NCBI GenBank assembly: GCA_031280615.1
Contig: JAITGO010000006.1
Span: 124,001-188,000 of the forward strand
DNA from: Desulfobulbus sp.
Lineage (GTDB): Bacteria > Desulfobacterota > Desulfobulbia > Desulfobulbales > Desulfobulbaceae
Reading direction: 5' to 3'
Length of the DNA stretch: 64,000 nucleotides
Shown here: piece after piece, positions 25,295-32,649 of the stretch
Layout of the letters: each line of letters opens with the position of its first letter
Numbering within the stretch: the stretch's first letter is position 1
The notes under the pieces: model-generated
The model's database searches: none
Seen by the model: only the letters and a program-made list of their open reading frames with translations
What the model was told of the DNA's origin: nothing
Position numbers and translations under genes: made by a program

Positions 25295-27694
25295 ATGCCC
25301 ATAACCGGACGAATTCCCCTTTTTCTGCTGTTTTTCTGCTGGGTGCCGCTGCTGTTCGGCACCTGGGCCGCGGCCGATGACGATCAGGACGGCATTATGG
25401 TGGGCCGGATCGCGCATCTGGAAGGCAAGCTGCTGCGCTATGTCGCCGAAAACAAGGACTGGGTGGCAACGGTCCAGGATGCACCCTTCGGCCTGGAGGA
25501 CGCCCTGTACGCCGAAAACGGCACCAAGGCGGAATTCCTCCTGCCCAACCGGACCTGGATCCGGATCGGCGGCAACACCCAACTGCAAATGATCGCCCTC
25601 AATCCCGAGGCAACCACCGTCGACGTGGCTTCCGGCCTGGCCCGGATGTACAACAAGAACCGCGATGCGGTGATCAAGGCGACCACCCCGTTCGGCTACG
25701 TAGTCGCGCCGGAAGGCGCGGTTTTCGACCTGTATGTGGGGGACGATTCGATGGAATTGATCGCCGTGCGCGGCAATGTCGATTTCGTCCACGAGGCCAC
25801 CGGCAGCCGCTACGAGGTCCGGGAGCGGGATGCCTCGCTGATCGCCGACCGACGCGGTATTGCCCGCGGCAACGGAACGGTCGATGCGGCCTGGGACGAC
25901 TGGAACGGCCAGCGCGACAGTCTCTGGGCCAAGCGGCTGCGCTCCCAGAGTAAGGGGGCCGAATATCTGCCCGAGCAGATCCGCGACGAATCCTATGCCC
26001 TGGAAGAAAACGGGCGCTGGGAACGCGTCTATTACGAAGGCGATTATCGCAGCATGTGGCGGCCGACCAGGATCGATCCGGGCTGGCGCCCTTTTACCGA
26101 AGGCCGCTGGAGCGTCTACTATGGCGACAACTGCTGGATTCCGGCCGAACCCTTTGGCTATGTCACCCACCATTACGGCTCATGGGTGTGGGTCGATTCC
26201 TTCCGGAGTTGGTACTGGATGCCGCCGGTGGTCCGGATCGTCGACACCGCCCCCAGCCTGTTCATCGCCTTTGGCTGGTATCCGGGCCGGGTCGGCTGGA
26301 TTCACAGCGGCTCCACCATCGGCTGGGTCCCCCTGGCACCGAATGAGGACTACTACTGCCATCGCCCCTGGGGACGCCGAGGGGTGGTGATCAACCGTGG
26401 GCCTGCGATCAACCTCAATATCGATCGATACCGTTATCTCGACCGCGCGGTCATCGTTTCCGCCGACCGCCTCTACCGCGGCAACCGCTACACCCCATTT
26501 GTTCAACGGCTGAGCAGGACGGCCATTGTCAATAAATACAAGCCCGCCCCGGTGATCAACAAGAACGTCATCGGCAGCTACGATACCGACCGGCGACGGT
26601 TCACCTTCAACGACACCAAGGTGGACCGCAAGCCGCATGCCACCGTTCTCGGCCGGATCGACAATAATCGCCGGCTCTTCCAGAATGCCGGCCCTCTCGG
26701 CCGGGAGCAGATCCGCCAGGATCTCGACAAGGCCACTGTGACCGCGATACCGACGACAACGACCATCCGCGGTCCCTTGCTGAGCAACAAAGTGGTGGGT
26801 GCCGGCCAAGCCAACCAACCGGCCGAACGCGTTTCCTTCCCGACCCAGGAGTTGAAGCCCAAGGATCGCCAGCGGCAGCTCATGCACACCGGGCCCGAGC
26901 CAACCAACCAGCGCGGTGGCGGCGATGTCGGTCAGGGGCGGCCGATGCCGGGCCAGAAGGATGACTGGCGGCGGATGCGCTCAGCTCAGGACGCACGCGA
27001 CCGGGTAATGCAAGACACCGCTCCGGCGACACCTGCGGTTGAGACGGAAAAGACCTCCGGCGATCGGCGGCACGACCCGCAGGATCGGGATCGGGAAAGA
27101 GGCAATCTGGGGCCGCGCGAACCTGGGGATCAGGGAACCGAAAGGCGGATCAGGTCGCCTCGGGAGATGTCGCCCCAGGAAGGCGGCCCGTCTTTCCAGC
27201 AACGTCGGCAACCGCGCGACCCGGGAGCAAGCCGGCAGGAAGATCCCCGGAGACAACAGGAATTCCAACGCCGTCAGGACGACCAGCAGCGGATGCAACA
27301 AGAAAACATGCGTCGTCAGCAAGAAGATGGTCAACGGCAGCAACAACAGGAGGTCCAACGCCGTCAGGACGACCAGCAGCGGATGCAGCAGGAAAACAGG
27401 CGTCGTCAGCAAGAAGAAACACAGCGGCAGCAACAACAGGAGGTCCAACGCCGCCAGGACGACCAGCAGCGGATGCAGCAGGAAAACATGCGACGCCAGC
27501 AGGAAGAAGCCCAGCGGCAGCAACAGCAAGAGGTCCAGCGTCGCCAAGCCGATCAGCAGCGGATGCAGCAGGAAAATATGCGCCGCCAGCAAGAAGAAGC
27601 ACAGCGGCAGCAACAGCAGGAAGCACAGCGCCGGCAGGAAGAACAACAACGGATGCAGCAGCAAGGACCAGGCGCGGGACCGCAACGCCCATGA
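25295..27694 (+). CDS. FecR/DUF6600 secreted protein with Gln/Arg-rich repeat tail
   Basis: The 799-residue protein has a signal peptide (residues 1-28, 'FFCWVPLLFGTWAAADD') and a FecR-like beta domain at about 30-190 ('ENGTKAEFLLPNRTWIRIGGNTQLQM', 'GYVVAPEGAVFDLYV'). A DUF6600 region follows at about 245-355, rich in Trp/Tyr/Gly ('YYEGDYRSMWRPTR', 'WIPAEPFGYVTHHYGSWVW', 'IGWVPLAPNEDYY'). The last 200 residues are disordered and highly charged, ending in four and a half 30-residue repeats rich in Gln and Arg with coiled-coil character. It is probably a periplasmic or surface envelope protein. AAGGAG precedes ATG. Confidence 0.85.
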   Translation: MPITGRIPLFLLFFCWVPLLFGTWAAADDDQDGIMVGRIAHLEGKLLRYVAENKDWVATVQDAPFGLEDALYAENGTKAEFLLPNRTWIRIGGNTQLQMIALNPEATTVDVASGLARMYNKNRDAVIKATTPFGYVVAPEGAVFDLYVGDDSMELIAVRGNVDFVHEATGSRYEVRERDASLIADRRGIARGNGTVDAAWDDWNGQRDSLWAKRLRSQSKGAEYLPEQIRDESYALEENGRWERVYYEGDYRSMWRPTRIDPGWRPFTEGRWSVYYGDNCWIPAEPFGYVTHHYGSWVWVDSFRSWYWMPPVVRIVDTAPSLFIAFGWYPGRVGWIHSGSTIGWVPLAPNEDYYCHRPWGRRGVVINRGPAINLNIDRYRYLDRAVIVSADRLYRGNRYTPFVQRLSRTAIVNKYKPAPVINKNVIGSYDTDRRRFTFNDTKVDRKPHATVLGRIDNNRRLFQNAGPLGREQIRQDLDKATVTAIPTTTTIRGPLLSNKVVGAGQANQPAERVSFPTQELKPKDRQRQLMHTGPEPTNQRGGGDVGQGRPMPGQKDDWRRMRSAQDARDRVMQDTAPATPAVETEKTSGDRRHDPQDRDRERGNLGPREPGDQGTERRIRSPREMSPQEGGPSFQQRRQPRDPGASRQEDPRRQQEFQRRQDDQQRMQQENMRRQQEDGQRQQQQEVQRRQDDQQRMQQENRRRQQEETQRQQQQEVQRRQDDQQRMQQENMRRQQEEAQRQQQQEVQRRQADQQRMQQENMRRQQEEAQRQQQQEAQRRQEEQQRMQQQGPGAGPQRP
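27257..27667 (+). repeat. 90-bp in-frame tandem repeat
   Basis: Units begin at 27257, 27347, 27437, 27527 and 27617. The first four encode 30-residue copies of QE(F/V)QRRQxDQQRMQQENMRRQQEE..QRQQQ, and the fifth is partial. The copies differ by scattered substitutions, many synonymous, so they are not recent clean duplications. The 90-bp period keeps the reading frame, so unit loss or gain changes tail length by 30 residues. Confidence 0.95.
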
Positions 27695-27746
27695 CATCCA
27701 CCATGCAGTAAACGCCTGGCCCCACCAGGCACCAAGCGTTTTGATC

Positions 27747-27784
27747 ACGACGCCCCGGCTGCACAACGGGGCGTCGTTTTTTTT
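27747..27784 (+). terminator. Terminator after the DUF6600 gene
   Basis: An 11-base stem (ACGACGCCCCG 27747-27757 with CGGGGCGTCGT 27767-27777) and a nine-base loop are followed by seven T. It lies 52 bases after the stop codon. On the opposite strand the stem follows the end of the TauE gene but lacks a T tract on that side. Confidence 0.9.
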
Positions 27785-27808
27785 GGCTTTTGGAGCTTTG
27801 GTCTGTTG

Positions 27809-28612
27809 TCAGAAGATCAGGCCCCAAGCCATCTTGGCGGCGACCGCGTAGAGGAACAGGGCAAAAATACGCTTGAGTTTATCCACCGGCAAGGCATGGG
27901 CCAATTTGACGCCAATGGGTGCAGTCAACATGCTGGCGCACACGATGCCGACCAGGGCGGGCAGATAAACAAAGCCGAGGCTGTACGGCGGCAGATCGGC
28001 TCCCCCCAGGTTGTTGACGATATAGCCGGCAGCACCGGCAATAGCGATGGGAAAACCGATGGCGGCCGAGGTGCCGATGGCCCGGTGAGCGGCGACATTG
28101 CACCAAATCATGAAGGGTACCGAAAGGGAGCCGCCGCCAATGCCGACCAGGGCCGAGACCACGCCGATGAGCGATCCCATGCCGAACATGCCGCCGGTAC
28201 CGGGTAGATCGCGCGAGGCCGAGGGTTTTTTGTTGAACAGCATCTGAGTGGCGATCACAAAGAGAAACAGGCAGAAAAACCCCTTCAAAAAGCCGGTGGG
28301 CAACCGCGAGGCGACAAACGTGCCGGAAAAGGTGCCGATCAGGATGCCGGGGACGATCCGCTTGACGATCACCCATTCCACCGCACCGCGTTTGTGGTGG
28401 GCCATGAAACTCGAGATCGAGGTAAAAATAATGCTGGCCAGCGAGGTGCCCAGGGCGATATGCATGATCTGGTCGGGCTGAATGCCCTGCTTGGTAAAGC
28501 AAAAGACCAACATCGGCACGATCACCACCCCCCCGCCAACGCCCAGGAGACCGGCCAACACCCCGGCGATCAATCCCACAACCAGATACATCACGATAAT
28601 CTCTACAGACAT
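27809..28612 (-). CDS. TauE/SafE-family anion exporter
   Basis: The 267-residue membrane protein has about eight helices in two related halves: 'LVVGLIAGVLAGLLGVGGGVVIVPML' and 'SLIGVVSALVGIGGGSLSVPFM', the GVGGG hallmarks of the TauE/SafE family. Members export sulfite, sulfoacetate or other organic anions. The gene follows a GntR/FCD regulator after 18 bases on the same strand and should be co-regulated with it, so the inducer of that regulator is a hint to the substrate. Sulfite export would fit a sulfur-metabolising host, but this is inference. Confidence 0.88.
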   Translation of the reverse strand: MSVEIIVMYLVVGLIAGVLAGLLGVGGGVVIVPMLVFCFTKQGIQPDQIMHIALGTSLASIIFTSISSFMAHHKRGAVEWVIVKRIVPGILIGTFSGTFVASRLPTGFLKGFFCLFLFVIATQMLFNKKPSASRDLPGTGGMFGMGSLIGVVSALVGIGGGSLSVPFMIWCNVAAHRAIGTSAAIGFPIAIAGAAGYIVNNLGGADLPPYSLGFVYLPALVGIVCASMLTAPIGVKLAHALPVDKLKRIFALFLYAVAAKMAWGLIF

Positions 28613-28630
28613 GACCTGCTTCTCCTTGCA

Positions 28631-29407
28631 TCACTCCGAGATGTTTGATTTGGGTGGACGGATCGTGCCGTCCGGTTCTTCCCGCGCTACTTGCTGCGAT
28701 GTTTCCTGATGCTCGCCGAAGATGTGCCGTTCGATCTCGGCGATGTGCCGCTCCATGGCCAGGCTGGCCGCCGCCGCGTCCCTGGCCTCCAAGGCGTCAA
28801 TGATCCGCAGGTGCCCTTCCATCGAGGCTAACCGGCGTTCACTGGTCTGCAGCCAGACCGACCGGCTTTCGTTCACGATCGACTGAATGGCGGACATCAC
28901 CCGGGCAATCACTCGGTTGCCGGCACTTTCCGCCAGCACCTGATGGAACTCGGCGTCGAAACCGTCGGCGTCGCGGCCGACCGTCAAGGCCCGCTGTTGA
29001 TCGCAGACCAATATTTTCAACCGGTCTATGCCTTCGGCCGAAATCCGTCGAGCCGCCAGGGCGGCGATCGGTGGTTCGACCAATCGCCGAAACTCGACGA
29101 CTTCGTACAACAGGCCACTCTGTTCGCTGATGGCATCGGCAATGGCATCGGTGGACAAGGGGGTTTCGATGGCGGCCAACAAATAGGTGCCATCTCCTTG
29201 CCGGCTCTCGATAATGCCCCGCTCCGCCAGGGCCTGGAAGGCCTGCCGCAGACTGCTGCGGGACACCCCGAACATCTCCGCCATTTTTCGTTCGGGCGGC
29301 AGCTTGCTGCCCGGCTGCAGCTCGCCGTTACGGATCATGGCGCCAATCCGCTCGATCAGCACCGTGTAGGTGTACTTTCTGTCTTCTTTGGCAAGCGACG
29401 ATGTCAC
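28631..29407 (-). CDS. FadR-type GntR transcriptional regulator
   Basis: The 258-residue protein has an N-terminal winged helix ('VLIERIGAMIRNGELQPGSKLPPERKMAEMFGVSRSSLRQAFQAL') and a C-terminal FCD ligand domain. Metal-ligand candidates are Asp151 and His155 in 'FDAEFHQVLAESAGN', a His in 'MEGHLRIIDALEARD' and one in 'MERHIAEIERHIFG', as in LldR/PdhR-like regulators of carboxylate metabolism. The start is GTG with AGGAGGTG at ideal spacing. Two palindromic operators lie upstream, suggesting autoregulation together with the TauE gene. Confidence 0.92.
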   Translation of the reverse strand: MTSSLAKEDRKYTYTVLIERIGAMIRNGELQPGSKLPPERKMAEMFGVSRSSLRQAFQALAERGIIESRQGDGTYLLAAIETPLSTDAIADAISEQSGLLYEVVEFRRLVEPPIAALAARRISAEGIDRLKILVCDQQRALTVGRDADGFDAEFHQVLAESAGNRVIARVMSAIQSIVNESRSVWLQTSERRLASMEGHLRIIDALEARDAAAASLAMERHIAEIERHIFGEHQETSQQVAREEPDGTIRPPKSNISE

Positions 29408-29424
29408 GGCTCACACCTCCTGCT

Positions 29425-29440
29425 TATTGGTTAACCAGTA
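29425..29440. promoter_or_regulatory. GntR operator O1
   Basis: TATTGGTTAACCAGTA contains the palindromic core TTGGTTAACCA, matching the tGGTnnACCa pattern of FadR-type GntR regulators. It lies 18-33 bases before the GTG start of the regulator, overlapping the leader just upstream of the ribosome site, where binding would block transcription or translation. Confidence 0.7.
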
Positions 29441-29485
29441 ATACAAAAACACCTGGCGCACAAGCAAAATATACAACCATTGCAA

Positions 29486-29499
29486 ATTGGTTAACCAAT
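29486..29499. promoter_or_regulatory. GntR operator O2
   Basis: ATTGGTTAACCAAT is a perfect 14-base palindrome identical in its core to O1. The centres of O1 and O2 are 60 bases apart, close to six helical turns, so a regulator dimer at each could loop or bind cooperatively. It probably overlaps or borders the promoter. Confidence 0.72.
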
Positions 29500-29791
29500 A
29501 GTCGGGCCAAGTAAACCTGATACCGGCCAGCAAGACGCCAATATGGCGAAAAAACGTGCCTTTTGTCGTTCGATCCAGCCAATATCCTCGTCACTGTCTT
29601 GGGCAATGCCAATCATTTTGTCACACAAAATAACGCATAGGTTCCTAACAAGAATGATTGCGCTGTACTAGGATTGTTTGCCGACAACCAATTTTGAGGC
29701 AACCCCATGTGCGGTCAGGCACGGCGCAAGCACGACCATTGGGCCCGCTTCCTTGGCTCATTTTCACAACTCTTCACCGGTTTTGCGTATT

Positions 29792-29872
29792 GTGGCGCAT
29801 ATTTTGGTAGTTGACGACGATTTGCCGCTGACCCGGATGTTGGTCAACCATTTCGGACGGGCCGGCCTACCA
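29792..29872 (+). pseudogene. Response-regulator receiver fragment
   Basis: Translation from GTG at 29792 gives VAHILVVDDDLPLTRMLVNHFGRAG, the first strand, acidic pocket (DDD) and first helix of a receiver domain. The frame then turns into proline-rich sequence (LPVPPPEPFTPF) that no longer fits a receiver and stops at 29941. The Asp phosphorylation site and switch lysine are absent. It is a truncated remnant, probably related to the kinase fragment 270 bases further on. Confidence 0.65.
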
Positions 29873-30141
29873 GTTCCACCCCCAGAACCATTCACCCCTT
29901 TCCTTCCGCCTGCCGCTCTCTGCAAACATCCTGACGTTTAAGCCGCCCAAAGGATAGTTGGATCATGCTGCGGATCGATTATCGGGGATCGGAGTGTGGG
30001 CGGACTGAACAGGATGCCGGATACCGGCTGGTGTTCCACTTCAGTTGGAAGTGGACAATCGAGTCGTTTGCAGTAAGGACTGCGAAGGAGCCGCTTTGTC
30101 TTGAATTTTTGGAACTTCCGACAAGCATACACTAGACGTAT

Positions 30142-30234
30142 CTGGGCTATGCCACGATTATGTGTCCACGGGCATCTCTTCTGTCTCCCCAGAATAACGG
30201 ATCGGAATTCACTTTTTCAATCCATCTCTCCGAC
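30142..30234 (+). pseudogene. Histidine-kinase C-terminal fragment
   Basis: Directly after an in-frame TAG, translation gives LGYATIM, followed by NGSEFTFSIHLSD at 30196-30234. These resemble the G2 box (GLGLATI) and the closing strand (GSxFTFxI) of a HATPase_c domain, with the middle apparently degraded. It is too short and has no start, so it is called a relic. The stretch 29873-30141 between it and the receiver fragment shows no other recognisable coding sequence. Confidence 0.5.
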
Positions 30235-30236
30235 CT

Positions 30237-31115
30237 TCATCCGGTTGGCCAGAGTTGGGCCACGGTCACGGCCAGCAAGGTAAGGAAAAAGCCGGCGTTG
30301 AGCAACCACAGCGATAGGCGGGCATCGTCGGCGCGGCCACCCAGCAGCCGCTGGCCCGGAATCAGAGTCAGGAACAAGGCCATGCCCGCCAAGGCCAGAC
30401 GTGAGGCCGGCTGGAGCAGGTCGTCCAGGGCCAGGGTCAGTGCCGTCACCGCCAGGGCGGCGATCCAGACCAGGGCGATTCGCCTGAGCCGTGGGGCCGG
30501 AAACAAGCGGATCAACGAAGGTCGCTCCACGGCGCGGTAATCGTCGGCATGGCAGAGCAGGATCAGACAGAAGTGCGGAATTTGCCAGAGAAAAAAGAGT
30601 GAGAACAGCAGCCAGATGCGAGGCTCGGCAAGACCACCGCCGGCTGCGGTCCAGCCGATGAGTGGCGGTAGGCTGCCCGCCACACCGCCGGGAATCAGGG
30701 CGAACACCGTGACTTGCTTGAGCGGGGTGTAGAGGCCGTTGTACAGGATCAGGGCGGCAAGCCCCAACGAAAGCGGCAGGCCATTACTCCAGCCGTACCC
30801 GGCCAGAACGGCCAGGCCGCCGGTTGCCAGCATTGCACTGACGGCTAGGGCAGGGCCGGGGCGGATTTGGCCGGTGGCCAGGGGGCGCGCCCAGGTCCGG
30901 CGATACAACCGGTCGATCCGCGCCTCCTGCACGCTGTTGATCCCGGCGCAACCGCAGGCCAGAAACAATACCCCGCCGACCACGATGCCCAGGGCGGCAT
31001 CGAGTTGCGGCCGCTGCGCAATAAAGCCGAAACCGGCGGTCGCGGCCATCGGCAGACAGCGGGCCACCTTCAAGGCCTGGCTCCAGGCCAAGGCGGTGGC
31101 GGCCAGCCCGGCCAT
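30237..31115 (-). CDS. ctaB: Protoheme IX farnesyltransferase
   Basis: CtaB (CyoE) farnesylates heme b to heme o, the precursor of heme a for the oxidase. From ATG at 31115 it has 292 residues and about eight membrane helices. The UbiA-type prenyl motif appears as 'INSVQEARIDRLYRRTWARPLATGQI', with Glu in place of the first Asp. The second motif is 'DDYRAVERPSLIRLFP'. The frame stays open into coxB, but that part is shadow sequence. It follows coxB after seven bases and is last in the cox operon. A ctaA heme a synthase is not visible in the window. Confidence 0.9.
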   Translation of the reverse strand: MAGLAATALAWSQALKVARCLPMAATAGFGFIAQRPQLDAALGIVVGGVLFLACGCAGINSVQEARIDRLYRRTWARPLATGQIRPGPALAVSAMLATGGLAVLAGYGWSNGLPLSLGLAALILYNGLYTPLKQVTVFALIPGGVAGSLPPLIGWTAAGGGLAEPRIWLLFSLFFLWQIPHFCLILLCHADDYRAVERPSLIRLFPAPRLRRIALVWIAALAVTALTLALDDLLQPASRLALAGMALFLTLIPGQRLLGGRADDARLSLWLLNAGFFLTLLAVTVAQLWPTG

Positions 31116-31122
31116 CGGCCGG

Positions 31123-31719
31123 CTATTGCTCTTCCCGTTCCAGCCACGCGTCATACTCCCCACGCGGCACCACCTTGAGCTTGGCCAGCATTTTCGAATG
31201 GCCGATCCCGCAGTATTCGGCGCACATGATATCGAACTCCCCCGGATCGCCGCTCTGGAACCAGACATAGGTGGGCAAGCCCTTGACCGCATCGGCCTTG
31301 ACTCGGAAGGCGGGCAGAGAAAAGCTGTGGATCACGTCCAGGGAATTGATGTTGAGCTTGATCGGCGTATGTTCCGGCACCACCAGCAAATTCTCGGATT
31401 CCTTGTCGTTGGCGTAGACAAAGATCCAGGAAAACATCTGGGCCAACACCTCGATCTGCACCGCCCCGGCCGGGACGGCCCGCAGGCCGGTATAGGATTT
31501 CCACCCCACCGCGAACATCGACAGGGCAATAACCGTGGGAATCACGGTCCACAGCACCTCCAGCTGCCAGTTGCCGCGGATATCGGCCGGCTGGGGATGG
31601 CGGCTGCGGCGGTAGCGGACGACGAAATAGATCATGACCAGGGTGATGCCGGTCAGGAAAATGGCGGAAACGACGAGGATATACCAAAAGGCCCGATCTA
31701 TGCCGACTACAGGATCCAT
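31123..31719 (-). CDS. coxB: Cytochrome c oxidase subunit II
   Basis: This 198-residue subunit has two N-terminal membrane helices (about 12-35 and 53-75) and a periplasmic cupredoxin domain. The CuA centre is complete: His131, Cys166, Glu168, Cys170, His174 and Met177 in 'CAEYCGIGHSKM', so it should take electrons from a cytochrome c. There is no C-terminal haem c domain, unlike the caa3 fusions. It lies 19 bases downstream of the subunit IV gene and just before ctaB. Confidence 0.95.
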   Translation of the reverse strand: MDPVVGIDRAFWYILVVSAIFLTGITLVMIYFVVRYRRSRHPQPADIRGNWQLEVLWTVIPTVIALSMFAVGWKSYTGLRAVPAGAVQIEVLAQMFSWIFVYANDKESENLLVVPEHTPIKLNINSLDVIHSFSLPAFRVKADAVKGLPTYVWFQSGDPGEFDIMCAEYCGIGHSKMLAKLKVVPRGEYDAWLEREEQ

Positions 31720-31738
31720 GGTTCACGTTCCTCGACGG

Positions 31739-32023
31739 TTAGCGGAATGCCACATCCCAGAAAGTAAAGCTGATCATGATCGCCAAAAAGCCGATTGTGC
31801 CGAGAAAGGAATAGACCACCGCGCGGTTCTCGTAACGGAGGTGCATGAAATACAACAGCACCAGCGAGACCTTGGTACCGGCGATGCCCAGGGTCAGCGG
31901 CACGTTGAACCGCCCCAGGTCGACGTAGCTCATCGCCACGGTCAGGCCGGTGAGCGCCAACAGGGCGGCCAGGACCAGGGCCAGGGAGAGAAAGGAGGAA
32001 AGATGCTGTTCGCCGGAATCCAT
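31739..32023 (-). CDS. Cytochrome c oxidase subunit IV-type protein
   Basis: The 94-residue protein has three hydrophobic helices. 'DLGRFNVPLTLGIAGTKVSLVLLYFMHLRYENRAV' contains the K-x-x-L-V-x-x-F-M-H-L segment of the prokaryotic COX4 family. It is a small accessory subunit that helps stabilise the oxidase. Position between coxC and coxB with 15-19 base gaps supports the call. Confidence 0.88.
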   Translation of the reverse strand: MDSGEQHLSSFLSLALVLAALLALTGLTVAMSYVDLGRFNVPLTLGIAGTKVSLVLLYFMHLRYENRAVVYSFLGTIGFLAIMISFTFWDVAFR

Positions 32024-32038
32024 CGTGGCTCCTTGTAT

Positions 32039-32635
32039 TCACAGGATCAGGTAGAAAAGCGGAAAAACGAAAATCCAGATCAAGTCGACCAAATGCCAGT
32101 AGAGGCCTGAATTCTCCAGGATCGTCACCCGGTCCGCCGTGATCCGTTGGCGATGAACCAGCACCAAACTGAGCGCGAGCAGGCTCATGCCGATCAGCAC
32201 GTGCAGGCCGTGGAGGCCGGTGATGACGTAATACAGGCCGAAAAAGATGTTTTTTCCTGCCGGCGCCCCAGCCATGGCCGGAGAATTGGGATAGAGGCCC
32301 ACGGCAAACTTGTGGCCCCATTCAAAGTATTTATTCACCAGAAACAGGGCGCCGCAACCGAGCGAAACGGCCAGCAGCCCCATGCACAACCGCTGCGCCC
32401 GCTGCCGCAGCGCGGTCAGCGACGCGGCCACGGTGAAACTGGAGATCAGCAGCAGGACCGTGTTGGCCGCGCCGATCACCCGGTTCAGCTCGCGGCCGTT
32501 CTCGGCGAAAGCACGGGGGTATTCGTGAAAATAGGCGGCATAGAGGACGAACAGCCCCCCGAATAGGATGATTTCGGTATAGAGGAACAGCCACATGCCG
32601 ATGCGGCTGCCCGTCTGGTCATGCCCGCCGGCCAT
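32039..32635 (-). CDS. coxC: Cytochrome c oxidase subunit III
   Basis: The 198-residue protein has five membrane helices, the short form of subunit III. Key segments are 'GMWLFLYTEIILFGGLFVLYAAY', 'AANTVLLLISSFTVAASLTAL', 'GLYYVITGLHGLHVLIGMSLLAL' and the terminal 'SGLYWHLVDLIWIFVFPLFYL'. Glu in the first helix and the HGLHV motif are family hallmarks. It follows coxA after 14 bases. Confidence 0.94.
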   Translation of the reverse strand: MAGGHDQTGSRIGMWLFLYTEIILFGGLFVLYAAYFHEYPRAFAENGRELNRVIGAANTVLLLISSFTVAASLTALRQRAQRLCMGLLAVSLGCGALFLVNKYFEWGHKFAVGLYPNSPAMAGAPAGKNIFFGLYYVITGLHGLHVLIGMSLLALSLVLVHRQRITADRVTILENSGLYWHLVDLIWIFVFPLFYLIL

Positions 32636-32649
32636 GGTGCTTGCCCGTG

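Noticed and set aside
27257-27667. Possible CRISPR array
   Set aside because: Units are contiguous 90-bp in-frame coding repeats without spacers.
26981-27766. Long leucine-rich frame on the minus strand under the repeat tail
   Set aside because: It is the antisense shadow of CAG/CAA/CGT-rich repeats in the plus-strand gene. It has no ribosome site and encodes only strings of Leu, Phe and Pro.
31116-31292. N-terminal extension of ctaB into coxB
   Set aside because: The extra 59 residues are out-of-frame coxB sequence. ATG at 31115 directly follows coxB and gives the normal length.
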